64,000 nt of DNA from Desertimonas sp963732335 (GTDB taxonomy: Bacteria > Actinomycetota > Acidimicrobiia > Acidimicrobiales > Ilumatobacteraceae): assembly GCA_963732335.1 (NCBI GenBank), contig CAVSZO010000045.1, forward strand, positions 1 through 64,000, read 5' to 3'. The translations under genes and the position numbers were made by a program. Below the pieces are notes generated by a model. The model was given only the letters and a program-made list of their open reading frames with translations, was not told the DNA's origin and made no database searches. Positions 10,262 through 19,102 of the stretch are shown piece after piece; positions within the stretch are counted from its first letter, which is position 1, and every line of letters begins with the position of its first letter.

Positions 10262-11470
10262 ATGAGCGCCGCCTCTGACGTCGGCCCGCGCTCGCCGGCC
10301 GACCCGCTGACGCCCAAGTTGCGCGGTTTCGGGACGACGATCTTCGCCGAGATGTCGGCGCTCGCCGTTGCAACCGACTCGATCAACCTCGGCCAGGGTT
10401 TCCCCGACACGGACGGCCCCCTGGCGGTCCTCGACGCCGCGGTCGACGCCATCCGCTCGGGCCACAACCAGTACCCACCCGGGCCAGGCATCCCCGAGTT
10501 GCGCGCTGCGATCGCCCGCCATCAGCAGCGCTTCTACGGGCTCGAACACGATCCCGATGGTGAGGTGCTCGTCACGGCGGGGGCCACCGAGGCACTCGCC
10601 GGGGCGCTGCTCGGGATGCTCGACACCGGCGACGAGGTGATCGTCTTCGAGCCGATGTACGACAGCTACCAGGCGTGCATCGCCCTTGCCGGCGCCCGCG
10701 CCGTGCCGGTCCTGCTGGAGCCGGACGGCGGTCGCTACGGTTTCGACGTCGACGAGCTACGCGGCGCCGTCTCGCCGAGAACCCGGCTGATCCTCCTCAA
10801 CACGCCGCACAACCCGACCGGCAAGGTGTTCGACGCCGACGAGCTGACCCTCGTCGCCGACGTGGCGATCGAGAACGACCTGATCGTCATCACGGACGAG
10901 GTGTACGAGCACCTCGTGTTCCCCGGGGCCGTGCACATCCCGATGGCGACGCTGCCAGGCATGGCGGAGCGCACGTTGACGATCTCATCAGGTGGCAAGA
11001 CGTTCAACACGACCGGCTGGAAGGTCGGATGGATGTGCGGACCGCGACCCCTCGTCACGGCCGCCCGAACCGCCAAGCAGTTCCTCACCTACGTCAACGC
11101 CGGTCCATTCCAGCCGGCGATCGCCGTCGGCCTCGACCTCGACGACGAGTTCTACGCCGCGATCGCCGCCGACCTGACGACCAAGCGGGACCACCTCGTC
11201 GCCGCGCTGCGCACCGCCGGTTTCACGACATATCTCCCGGAGGCCACGTACTTCACGACCGTGGACATCCGCCCCGTCGACCCGGCAGGCGACGGCATGG
11301 CGTTCTGCCGGACGCTTCCCGAACGTTGCGGGGTCGTGGCGATCCCCAATGAGGTGTTCTACGCCCGCCCGCAACACGGCCGGCACCTGGTGCGTTTCGC
11401 CTGCTGCAAGCGCCTCGAGGTCCTCGACGAGGCCGCTCGACGGCTTGCAGGAATTGCGCGCTTTCCGTGA
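10262..11470 (+). CDS. PLP-dependent class I/II aminotransferase
   Basis: The 402-residue enzyme has the fold-type I landmarks: SINLGQGFPDTDGP near the N-terminus, NQYPPGPGIPELRAAIA, LNTPHNPTGKVF, ITDEVYEHLVF, and the PLP lysine in SSGGKTFNTTGWKVGW (Lys246). The C-terminal arginine for substrate carboxylate binding lies in the HLVRFACCK segment. This subgroup contains kynurenine/methionine/glutamine aminotransferases and the actinobacterial succinyldiaminopimelate aminotransferase DapC, so the amino donor and acceptor cannot be fixed from sequence. The ATG at 10262 is preferred over a GTG at 10253 because of the -10 spacing. It appears monocistronic. Confidence 0.93.
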   Translation: MSAASDVGPRSPADPLTPKLRGFGTTIFAEMSALAVATDSINLGQGFPDTDGPLAVLDAAVDAIRSGHNQYPPGPGIPELRAAIARHQQRFYGLEHDPDGEVLVTAGATEALAGALLGMLDTGDEVIVFEPMYDSYQACIALAGARAVPVLLEPDGGRYGFDVDELRGAVSPRTRLILLNTPHNPTGKVFDADELTLVADVAIENDLIVITDEVYEHLVFPGAVHIPMATLPGMAERTLTISSGGKTFNTTGWKVGWMCGPRPLVTAARTAKQFLTYVNAGPFQPAIAVGLDLDDEFYAAIAADLTTKRDHLVAALRTAGFTTYLPEATYFTTVDIRPVDPAGDGMAFCRTLPERCGVVAIPNEVFYARPQHGRHLVRFACCKRLEVLDEAARRLAGIARFP

Positions 11471-11545
11471 CGTGAATGTGACGGTTGTGTGCGCTACTGT
11501 GGTGAGCGCTGACCCGTCAGTCCCACCACAAGGAGGAACCTCCCG

Positions 11546-11689
11546 ATGAAGAAGCTTGCCACGATCGCAGCTGTTGCGGCGCTCGCGCTGACGATGGCTG
11601 CCTGCGGAGACGATGACGACGACGACGGCGGCGACGTGACCACGCCCGGCGGCGACGTCGCCGTGACGGTCGCGCCCGTCGGTAGCTGA
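11546..11689 (+). CDS. Very small lipoprotein (47 aa)
   Basis: The gene is too short for many ORF callers but has a strong RBS (AAGGAGG, 11529-11536) and a complete lipoprotein signal with lipobox MAAC at residues 17-20. After the cysteine there is only an Asp-rich and Gly/Val/Thr-rich tail of about 28 residues. It resembles the N-terminus of the next lipoprotein and of the I78-like lipoprotein, so it may be a minimal surface lipopeptide or a truncated copy. A strong terminator follows. Confidence 0.62.
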   Translation: MKKLATIAAVAALALTMAACGDDDDDDGGDVTTPGGDVAVTVAPVGS

Positions 11690-11722
11690 GAACCAATCCG
11701 CAACCAGTTTCGTCATAGTGAC

Positions 11723-11760
11723 AACGACCGGCGGCTCGCCGCCGGTCGTTGCCGTTTTCC
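11723..11760 (+). terminator. Rho-independent terminator
   Basis: A perfect 12-bp stem (AACGACCGGCGG with CCGCCGGTCGTT, loop CTCG, 11723-11750) is followed by TTTT at 11754-11757. It ends the small lipoprotein transcript and separates it from the next lipoprotein gene. Confidence 0.85.
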
Positions 11761-11782
11761 CCTTCCCCCCGAGGAGTTTGCA

Positions 11783-12298
11783 ATGAACAGGGTCCGCCTG
11801 CTCGCCGCCTGCGCGGCGCTGTCGTTGGTTGTCGCCGCTTGTGGTGACGACGACGACGCCTCCGGCGACACGACGATCGCCCCCGCTGTGGAGGCGACGA
11901 CAGCGGACACTGCCGATGCCGGCGCCACGGCAACGAGCCTGGCCGCGTCGCCGTCGCTGCCCGGCGGCGACGCCAGCCCGGAGGTCGTCGCCGACTGCCA
12001 AGCTGTCGTCACCGCGGGCTCCGGGGTCGTGGGCGAGGAACCGGACGCGCCCGCGGTCGGCGAGGAGATCAGCGACGAGTACAAGGACTTCGTCGAGTCC
12101 GTCCGCGACACGCTCGAAGACATCGACCTGGAAACCGACGAGGTGCAGGCGGCCGTCGATGAGCAGATCGACTTCGCCAACGACATCCTCGACGCTGACG
12201 AGTGGACCGAGGAATTGCAGACTCAGGGAGAGAACGTCTTCGCACCCCTGACCGAGGTCTGCGCGGCGACGTTCGCCACGTCGGCGACCGGCAGCTGA
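11783..12298 (+). CDS. Secreted lipoprotein of unknown function
   Basis: The 171-residue protein has a typical lipoprotein signal with lipobox VAAC at residues 17-20, an Asp-rich run, an Ala/Thr-rich spacer to about residue 65, and then a folded-looking domain of about 100 residues with two cysteines (DCQAVV and EVCAATF), likely a disulfide. The middle (ISDEYKDFVESVRDTLEDIDL) is acidic and helical. An RBS GAGGAG lies at 11770-11775. No enzymatic motif is visible. It shares its signal and linker style with two other lipoproteins in this region. Confidence 0.8.
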   Translation: MNRVRLLAACAALSLVVAACGDDDDASGDTTIAPAVEATTADTADAGATATSLAASPSLPGGDASPEVVADCQAVVTAGSGVVGEEPDAPAVGEEISDEYKDFVESVRDTLEDIDLETDEVQAAVDEQIDFANDILDADEWTEELQTQGENVFAPLTEVCAATFATSATGS

Positions 12299-12362
12299 GC
12301 CGCAAATCCCCCCTGAGCTCTATGGCCACTCCCGGAGCTTCGCGGCTTCTTCCCGAATTGAC

Positions 12363-12412
12363 AACCGATGGGTGTTTACCTGACCGTTCCGTCCCCTCTA
12401 CACCCATCGGTT
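12363..12412. repeat. Inverted repeat with 13-bp perfect arms
   Basis: AACCGATGGGTGT (12363-12375) and ACACCCATCGGTT (12400-12412) are exact reverse complements separated by 24 nt. There is no T run, so it is not a standard terminator. It lies in the 360-bp stretch between two convergent genes, which otherwise holds only a weak small ORF. Confidence 0.6.
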
Positions 12413-12459
12413 CTGGCCAACTCACCTGGCACGGCCGACATCATCAGTTGGATTACGAC

Positions 12460-12672
12460 GTGAAACGCGACCGCCGGGCGCGGGCGGACGGGATGCACAT
12501 CGAGCGAGTAACGAACCTCGCCATCGATCACGACCTGGAAGCGACCGTTGAGGAGTTGTGGACGGCGTGGCGGCGGCTTCTGCGGAGCCAGGGGTACCCG
12601 GCAGGTACGACAGACTCCGCAGAACCGCACGGAGCTGCTGGAGCGAGCCGGCGTCGCCGTCGTCAGCGGTAG
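12460..12672 (+). CDS. Possible small basic protein, weakly supported
   Basis: A GTG at 12460 opens 70 codons with a helix-like stretch (DHDLEATVEELWTAWRRLL) and an Arg-rich end. There is no good RBS, and the last codons overlap the stop of the convergent oxygenase gene by about 10 bp. The middle looks protein-like but the ends do not, so this could be a fragment or chance ORF. Confidence 0.25.
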   Translation: MKRDRRARADGMHIERVTNLAIDHDLEATVEELWTAWRRLLRSQGYPAGTTDSAEPHGAAGASRRRRRQR

Positions 12673-13682
12673 GCGTCGGCCACCGCCCGGTTGTGGGCGT
12701 CGAGCATCTCGTTGCGGTAGCTGTGCGTGTTGTCGAACCGCGACAACAGGTACGGCCCGGCCACCATCGGTTCGTAGCGCGGTGACTCTCCGGGCTCCAG
12801 GCAGGTCTCGAGGCACTCGATGCGGGCGTGGAAGGGCGGGGTCACGAACAGTGGCATCGAGTACCTGTCGACGTCGGGCGGGTTGATGACACGGTGCGGG
12901 TTGGAGACGTAACGGTCGTTGGTCCAGATCGCCATCAGGTCGCCGAGGTTGACGACGACATGATCGTCGGGAACCTGCACGTCGATCCACGTGCCGTCGC
13001 GGCGCATGACCTGCAACCCGCCGACGCCGTCGTCGGTGAGCAGGGTGACGCTGCCGTAGTCGGTGTGGGCGCCACACCCGAGCTGTCCTTCCGCCGGGGG
13101 AAGGCGGTGCTGGGGCGGGTAATGGATCATCCGGAAGTGGTACATGGTCTCGCCGGGAAGCTCGAGGAGGTAGTCGGCTGGCAGACCCAACGCCATCGCC
13201 ACGCCACGCTGGACACGCTCCGCCGCCTCCACCGCCTGCGTCAAGTACTCCCGCCAGGCGTCGCGGAATCCGGGGAGGTCGGGGAGCTGATTGGGACCGT
13301 GCAGCGGGGTACCCGCCAGGACCTCCGGATGGTCCGGCCCGTGCTCGGCGCCGCTGTCGATCGTCTCCTTGAGGTCGCCGGCGAGGGTGTTGGCGTCGTC
13401 GAGGGTCTCCGTGGCGATGCCGACGTACCCCCTGTGGCACGGCGAGCGACCGATGGCGATCGCTTCCTTCTCCTCGACCGGCAGGGCGAAGAAATCGTGC
13501 AGCTGGTCGAGCATCCGCTCCTTGACGTCGGCCTCGATGCCGTGGCCCGTCACCAAGAGGAAGCCGAGCTCGCGGAACACGGTGTCGATCTGCTCGGCTG
13601 CGGCGCGAGCGGCCGGGGTGTCGTACTCGATGCCCGACGCGAATGCCGCCACATCGACGACTGGCAGCGAGGGCGTTCCCAC
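12663..13682 (-). CDS. 2-oxoglutarate/Fe(II) oxygenase, isopenicillin N synthase family
   Basis: The 339-residue protein has the N-terminal DIOX_N-type region (LPVVDVAAF, VTGHGIEADVKERML) and a C-terminal jelly-roll with the iron triad: HTDYGSVTLL (His-x-Asp) and a distal His in NPHRVINPP, followed by the 2-oxoglutarate Arg in RYSMPLF. Family members hydroxylate, desaturate or cyclise small molecules; the substrate is unknown. The GTG at 13682 is supported by a -10 box 7 nt upstream. The frame remains open far upstream, but that part lies antisense to the BMP gene and is not coding. Confidence 0.9.
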   Translation of the reverse strand: MGTPSLPVVDVAAFASGIEYDTPAARAAAEQIDTVFRELGFLLVTGHGIEADVKERMLDQLHDFFALPVEEKEAIAIGRSPCHRGYVGIATETLDDANTLAGDLKETIDSGAEHGPDHPEVLAGTPLHGPNQLPDLPGFRDAWREYLTQAVEAAERVQRGVAMALGLPADYLLELPGETMYHFRMIHYPPQHRLPPAEGQLGCGAHTDYGSVTLLTDDGVGGLQVMRRDGTWIDVQVPDDHVVVNLGDLMAIWTNDRYVSNPHRVINPPDVDRYSMPLFVTPPFHARIECLETCLEPGESPRYEPMVAGPYLLSRFDNTHSYRNEMLDAHNRAVADAYR

Positions 13683-13689
13683 ACCGCGG

Positions 13690-13695
13690 AGTGTA
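13690..13695 (-). promoter_or_regulatory. -10 box TACACT, likely leaderless
   Basis: On the minus strand TACACT is followed by 7 nt and the GTG start of the 2-oxoglutarate oxygenase at 13682. Confidence 0.42.
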
Positions 13696-13841
13696 CGGCC
13701 GCGCACGATGGGCAGATCGTGAACAGCTTGTTTCGGTGCGGTGCGGGCGTTCTTCGGCCGCCCTGCCGCGGGGTACGATGCGCCCGTTCGGAGGCCCGGT
13801 CGACGAGGCCACGACGGCGAACAGACGAGAGGGGAGTCAGG

Positions 13842-14843
13842 ATGAGATTGGGTGTCCGATTGATCGCTGCCGCTGCTGTGGTGCTTGCCGTCTCCGGCCA
13901 GGTCACGTCCGCCACCACGGTGCCCGGTGACGCCGACGGCATTCGTGTCGCCCTCGTCCTGCCTGGCGAGATCAACGACCTGTCGTGGAACCAGCAGATG
14001 TACGACGGTGCCGTGGCCCTCGAGGACGAGGGACTGATCAGCGAGCTCGCCTACACCGAGCTCGTTCCCGAGGGCGACGCCGAGCGGGCCATTCGAGGCT
14101 ACGCCGACGACGGCTTCGATCTCGTCGTGGCCCACTCCTTCGGCTACGGCGAGACCACCAAGGCGGTCGCCGCCGACCATCCCGACACAGCGTTCGCTTG
14201 GGCGGGCGGGATCGGCGGGCAGGAAGGCAACGTCGCCGACTACGAGCAGCCGTTCCACGAGGCGTACTACTTGCTCGGCATCATCGCCGGCGACGTCAGC
14301 GAGACGGGGGTGCTCGGTGGAGCCGGCGGGTTCGACATCCCCGCCTGCCATTCGTTGATCGAGGCCTTCTACCTCGGCGCCCAGGAGGTCAACCCGGACG
14401 CCACGGGAATCACCACGTATGTCGGCGACTGGATCGACGTCGCCAGAGGCAAGGAGGCCGCGGCGGCCGCCGCCGACGAGGGTGCCGACGTGTTCGCCGC
14501 GTGCGGTGAGGGGCCGGTGCTCGGGCAGATCGAGCTCGCCCAGGAGCGCGGCCTGCTGGCCACCGGGTACGTCGGCGACATGTCCTCGCTGGCTCCGGAC
14601 ACGGTCATCGCCTCGATGGTCTGGGACACCGCCGCGCTGCTGCGCCCGATGATCGAGGACGTCCAAGCGGGCACGTTCGCGCCGGCGAAGTACTACTCGG
14701 TCGGCGTCGCCGAGGAAGGCCTGCTCGTCGTCATCAATCCCGAGCTCGCCGACCGCATCAGCCCCGAGGCGATGGAACTGCTCGAGACCCGCACCGCCGA
14801 GATCAAGGACGGGTCCTTCGAGGTGCCGTTCATCCCGGAGTAG
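13842..14843 (+). CDS. BMP-family ABC transporter substrate-binding protein
   Basis: A 333-residue exported protein with a cleavable signal (MRLGVRLIAAAAVVLAVSG, no lipobox cysteine) and a mature domain of the BMP/PnrA type: IRVALVLPGEINDLSWNQQMYDGA, DLVVAHSFGYGE, GGFDIPACHSLIEAFYLGA and GDWIDVARGKEAA. These proteins bind nucleosides or related ligands such as autoinducers for import. A good RBS (GAGGGGAGT) precedes the ATG at 13842, and a TACGAT hexamer at 13774-13779 may be the promoter -10. It is the first gene of a four-gene importer operon ending at 18383. Confidence 0.93.
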   Translation: MRLGVRLIAAAAVVLAVSGQVTSATTVPGDADGIRVALVLPGEINDLSWNQQMYDGAVALEDEGLISELAYTELVPEGDAERAIRGYADDGFDLVVAHSFGYGETTKAVAADHPDTAFAWAGGIGGQEGNVADYEQPFHEAYYLLGIIAGDVSETGVLGGAGGFDIPACHSLIEAFYLGAQEVNPDATGITTYVGDWIDVARGKEAAAAAADEGADVFAACGEGPVLGQIELAQERGLLATGYVGDMSSLAPDTVIASMVWDTAALLRPMIEDVQAGTFAPAKYYSVGVAEEGLLVVINPELADRISPEAMELLETRTAEIKDGSFEVPFIPE

Positions 14844-14866
14844 GTAGGTAGAACCTGCTCGAGACG

Positions 14867-16344
14867 GTGGACATCCGTCGCCAGGACGGGGTTGCTTCGC
14901 CGGCCCTCGAGGTCGTCGGTGTCTCCCGACGCTTCGGCGACGTGCAGGCGTTGCGCGACGTCGACCTCGACATCCGCGCCGGCGAGGTGCTGGCGATTCT
15001 CGGCGAGAACGGGGCGGGCAAGACCACCCTGATGCGCATCATCAGTGGACTCGACCGGCCGACGTCCGGGGAGATGTACCGGACCGGGGAACGGTTCGCG
15101 CCGGCCTCACCGCGCGAGGCTGTCGAGCGAGGTGTGACGCTGGTGCAGCAGCACTTCGCCCTCGTGCCGACGATGACGGCCGTCGAGAACCTGCTGCTGT
15201 TCCGTGCCCAACGCCACCGGAGTAGGTCGCGGGCGAGCGCGTCGGCCGACCTCCAGGCGCTCGCCGAGCGCCTCGACTTCGAGATCGATCCGACGGCGCC
15301 CGTGGCGTCGATGTCGGTTGGGCGAGCGCCAGCGGCTCGAACTGCTGCGCGCCCTCGATGCCGATCCCGAGGTCCTCCTGCTCGACGAGCCGACGGCGGT
15401 GCTCACGGATGCCGAAGCGGATCGATTGCTCGGCGTCACGCGCCGTCTCGCCGAGGACGGGCGAGCAGTGGTGCTCATCACCCACCGTCTGCGCGAGGTG
15501 GTCGAGGCAGCCGACCGCGTTGCGGTGTTGCGCAACGGGATCGTCGTGAGTTCGGCGGCGCCGGTCGGCGCCCGCACCCGCGCCGCCCTCGCCCACGAGA
15601 TGGTGGGGGAGGAGTTGCCGGCCGTCGGGCGCACGAGCACCAAGAGTGGCCGGCACGTCGTCGCCATCGACGGTCTGCGGGTTGGCCGCCTGGCCGTCGA
15701 GCGCCTTGCCATCAACGCCGGCGAGGTGCTCGGCGTGGCCGGTGTCGACGGCAACGGCCAGGTCGAGCTCGAGTTGGCGCTCACCGGCCTCGCCGTCCCG
15801 GAACGGGGCACGATCGAGGTCAACGGAGACGGACGTGACCGGACTCCGTCCCCGCCAGCGTGTGGCCGCCGGCATCGCCTACATCCCGTCCGATCGCGCC
15901 TCGCGTGCCCTGGTCGGCAGCATGCGCTGCGACGACAACCTCGCCCTCGGCCGTACCACGTGGCGGGTCCGCCGCGATCCGGCGGCGGCGGCCCGGATGG
16001 CGTCGTGGTCGATCAAGGGCGCGCCGCAACACCTCGCCGCGTCGCTGTCCGGAGGCAACGCCCAGAAGCTCGTCGCTGCCCGCGAGCTCCACGACGAGCC
16101 CGTCGCGATAGTCGCCTGCCAACCGACGCGCGGGCTCGACCCGGCAGCCGCGGTGCAGCTTCGCGGCGCGCTGCTGGAGTTCGCCGATCGCGGCGGAGCA
16201 GTTCTGTGGATCGCCGCCGAGCTCGACGAGCTGCTCGAGGTGGCCGACCGCATCGTCGTGGCGTTCCACGGGCGGCTGTCCGACCCGTTCCTGCCTCCCT
16301 ACGATCGGCGCCTCGTCGGTCTCGCCATGGGTGGCGGCGAATGA
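14867..16344 (+). CDS. ABC transporter ATPase with two nucleotide-binding domains, frameshifted
   Basis: This fused ATPase belongs to the RbsA/NupO type that energises sugar and nucleoside importers. Domain 1 has Walker A GENGAGKTT, the Q-loop region VQQHFALVPTMTAVENL and Walker B VLLLDEPTAVL; domain 2 has the degenerate P-loop GVDGNGQVE and signature LSGGNAQK followed by a Walker B with Cys-Gln-Pro-Thr-Arg, the usual divergent form. Indels near 15325 and 15825 break the frame, but all motifs are present. A GTG at 14867 follows the BMP gene by 23 bp, and its stop overlaps the next ATG (ATGA). Confidence 0.9.
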
Positions 16345-17427
16345 CGGCGTCGACGCGGGCAACGGCGCGAGGCGACGCCGTGTCGATGGTGCTCACACCC
16401 GTGCTGTCGGTGGTCGCCGCCTTCGCCGTGGGAGCCGTGATCATCGCCTGGGCCGGCGAGAACCCGTTGGAGATCTACCGAACGGTCATCATCGAGGCGC
16501 TGTTCGAGAAGTCCGGCTGGCGTGACACGCTCATCCGGACGACGCCGCTCGTGCTTGATCGGCGTCGGCCTCGGGCTCGGCTTCAAGGCCGATGTCTGGA
16601 ACATCGGTGCCGAAGGACAGATGATCGTCGGAGCCCTCTGCTCGATCGCTGTCATCGGCTACGTCAACGACCTCCCCGGCGCCCTGCTGATCCCCCTCGG
16701 GCTGGTGCTCGGAGCGCTCGGCGGCGGGCTGTGGGGCGCCCTGGCCGGCTGGATCCACGTCCGCTACGGCGTCAACGTCGTGATCGCGACGCTGCTGCTC
16801 GTGTTCATCGCCGAGCCGTTGGCGACGTGGGCCGTCCGCGACCCGCTCAAGGATCCCGAGACCTATCTGCCCCAGAGTCGCGTTGTCGGCAACGCCGCGC
16901 TCCCCGAGTTCGGGTGGATCGACGTCCACATCGGTGTCGTGCTCGTGCTCGTCGTGGTGCCGGTCGCCGCCTGGCTGATGTCGTCGACGCGACTCGGGTT
17001 CCTGATCCGCGCCCACGGCGGCAACCGGATGGCGACGACGTCGTACGAGGTGCGCCCGGGCCGGCTGCCGTTGTTGCTGCTCACCCTCAGCGGGGCCCTC
17101 GCCGGCGTCGCCGGCTTCGTCCAGCTCGCCGGCGTGCAGACCCGGTTTGCGGCGGGCTCCGCCGCCGGGTTCGGCTTCACGGCGATCATCGTCGCGATCG
17201 TCGGCCGCAACCATCCGGTCGGGGTTCTCGTGTCGGCGCTCGGATTCTCGGCGATGCTCGTCGGGGCCGAAGCGGCGCAGCGCGACAGCGGGCTCCCGGT
17301 CAGCCTGATGCAGACGATCCAGGCGTTGGTGGTGGTGTTCGTCGTGGCTGGCGACGCCCTGGCGGCCCGGCTGCGATCGCGGCAGGTCATCCGCAGGGCG
17401 GCACTCCTCGTCGAGGCGACCACATGA
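16341..17427 (+). CDS. ABC transporter permease (NupP/YufP type), one frameshift
   Basis: An integral membrane protein of about 360 residues with eight or more hydrophobic helices. The conserved block GLGFKADVWNIGAEGQMIVGAL is diagnostic of BPD_transp_2 permeases that pair with BMP binding proteins. An indel at about 16556 separates the first 70 residues from the rest. It is coupled by ATGA overlaps on both sides (16341-16344 and 17424-17427), so the two permeases are made in step to form a heterodimeric channel. Confidence 0.92.
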
Positions 17428-18383
17428 TCGGAGTCCTTGCCCAGACCGATGTCGTGACGCTCAGCTTCTGGACCGCCGTTCTGGCCGCCGGGGTGCGCCT
17501 CGCCGTGTCCGTCGGGACGGCCGCGATCGGCGAGATGATCAACGAGCGTGCCGGCGTCCTCAACCTCGGCCTCGAGGGGGTGATGCTGCTCGGTGGGTTC
17601 GCCGGGTTCGCCGCCTCGTTCGAGTCGGGTTCGCCGTGGGTCGGCCTGGCGAGTGGTCTGGCGGCCGGGGCGCTCGTCGGCGCTGCCTTCGCCGCCCTCG
17701 TCGTGGTGCTGCGTGTCGACCAGGTGGTCGCCGGACTCGGCTTCACGTTGTTCGGCATCGCCTTCACGGCGTTTCTCAATCGGGAGATCTACGGCGGCGG
17801 CTCCAGTCCGCCGCGCACCCCGCGACCCGGCGACGTCGAAATTCCGGTGCTCGCGGACATCCCGCTGATCGGCGAGGCGCTGTTCGCCCAGAACGCCGTC
17901 GCCTACGTCGCCATCGCAGTCGTCGTGGTCGTGGCTGTCGTGTTGCGGCGGAGCTACTGGCGGATCGTGCTCGACGCGGCGGGCGAAGCGCCGCATGCCG
18001 CTGATGCCGCTGGCCACTCGATCACCATGGTTCGCTTCGTCGCCACCGTCGTCGGTAGCGCACTCGGCGGCTTCGCCGGAGCCGTGCTGATCGTCGGGCA
18101 GCTCGGCTTCTTCAACACCAACATCACGGCTGGCCGTGGGTGGATCGCCCTGGCGCTGGTGATCTTCGGGCGTTGGCGGCCGCTGTGGATTGCTGCCGGG
18201 GCGGTGTTCTTCGGTGCCCTCGACGCCCTGCAGTTTCGCTTCCAGACCCTCGACAGCGCGGTCCCGTTCGAGTTCTTCATCGCCCTCCCGTTCGTGGTGA
18301 CGCTCGTCGCCCTTTGCGCCGGCGGACGTTCCGGCGCAGCGCCGTCTGCCCTCGGCCGGCCATTCATCCGCAGCACGGAGTGA
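17424..18383 (+). CDS. ABC transporter permease (NupQ/YufQ type)
   Basis: A 319-residue permease with the family signature AIGEMINERAGVLNLGLEGVMLLG near residue 35, then alternating hydrophobic helices to the C-terminus. It is the second channel subunit of the BMP importer. The central loop has GGGSSPPRTP and the cytoplasmic coupling region follows RRSYWRIVLDAAGEAPHAADAAG, close to the usual EAA-like site. It is intact and ends the operon, 42 bp before msrA. Confidence 0.94.
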   Translation: MIGVLAQTDVVTLSFWTAVLAAGVRLAVSVGTAAIGEMINERAGVLNLGLEGVMLLGGFAGFAASFESGSPWVGLASGLAAGALVGAAFAALVVVLRVDQVVAGLGFTLFGIAFTAFLNREIYGGGSSPPRTPRPGDVEIPVLADIPLIGEALFAQNAVAYVAIAVVVVVAVVLRRSYWRIVLDAAGEAPHAADAAGHSITMVRFVATVVGSALGGFAGAVLIVGQLGFFNTNITAGRGWIALALVIFGRWRPLWIAAGAVFFGALDALQFRFQTLDSAVPFEFFIALPFVVTLVALCAGGRSGAAPSALGRPFIRSTE

Positions 18384-18413
18384 CTGCTCGAGACTGCAGG
18401 TTGTGGGCGGCCG

Positions 18414-18419
18414 TACCCT
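18414..18419 (+). promoter_or_regulatory. -10 box TACCCT before msrA
   Basis: TACCCT ends 6 nt before the ATG at 18426, again with no space for an RBS. Confidence 0.42.
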
Positions 18420-18425
18420 GAACGC

Positions 18426-19061
18426 ATGTTCTTTCGCAAGGCTCACAACGTGACCGCGGCCGACGCTCTACCCGGCCGCGACGAGGCGATGCCGGTGCCC
18501 GACAGGCACACCGTGCTCGGGACGCCGCTGACGCCCCCCTGGCCCGACGGCCTGTCGACGGCCGTGTTCGCGCTGGGTTGCTTCTGGGGTGCCGAGAAGC
18601 TGTTCTGGCAGGTGCCCGGCGTGTACTCGACGGCGGTCGGCTACGCCGGCGGCTTCACTCCGAACCCGACGTACGAGGAGGTGTGCAGCGGCCGTACCGG
18701 CCACGCCGAGGCGGTGCTCGTCGTGTTCGACCCGGCGGTCGTCGGCTACGACCAATTGCTCAAGCTGTTCTGGGAGGACCACGACCCCACGCAGGGCATG
18801 CGCCAGGGCAACGACGTCGGCACGCAGTACCGCAGCGCCGTCTACTTCACCGAACCGAGCCAGCGCGAGCAGGCCGAGGCGAGTCGGGCGGCGATGGCCG
18901 GCGCTCTGGCCGACGCCGGGTACGGGGAGATCACCACCGAGTTCGCCGACCTCGAGCACTTCTATTACGCCGAGCCGTACCACCAGCAGTACCTCGACAA
19001 GAACCCCAACGGCTATTGCCCGATCCACGCCACCGGGGTTTCATGCCGAGTTCCCCAGTGA
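18426..19061 (+). CDS. msrA: Peptide-methionine (S)-S-oxide reductase MsrA
   Basis: This enzyme reduces methionine-S-sulfoxide in oxidised proteins. The 211-residue protein has the catalytic GCFWGAE motif with nucleophile Cys52, and the core blocks VGYAGG, TGHAEAV, FWEDHDPTQ, QGNDVGTQYRSAVYF and the C-terminal YHQQYLDKNPNGYCPIHATGVSC, which supplies the resolving cysteines. The first 40 residues are an N-terminal extension as found in the longer MsrA group. It stands alone behind its own -10 element. Confidence 0.95.
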   Translation: MFFRKAHNVTAADALPGRDEAMPVPDRHTVLGTPLTPPWPDGLSTAVFALGCFWGAEKLFWQVPGVYSTAVGYAGGFTPNPTYEEVCSGRTGHAEAVLVVFDPAVVGYDQLLKLFWEDHDPTQGMRQGNDVGTQYRSAVYFTEPSQREQAEASRAAMAGALADAGYGEITTEFADLEHFYYAEPYHQQYLDKNPNGYCPIHATGVSCRVPQ

Positions 19062-19088
19062 CCTGATGACCTGGCCGGCAGACGCGAT

Positions 19089-19094
19089 TACTCT
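19089..19094 (+). promoter_or_regulatory. -10 box TACTCT, likely leaderless
   Basis: TACTCT ends 8 nt before the ATG at 19103; an ATGACC hexamer 17 nt further upstream (19066-19071) could act as a -35. Confidence 0.45.
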
Positions 19095-19102
19095 GCTTGC
19101 CC

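Noticed and set aside
13683..14666. Upstream extension of the 2-oxoglutarate oxygenase frame
   Set aside because: It is antisense to the BMP binding-protein gene and has no family similarity; the real start at 13682 is backed by the -10 box.
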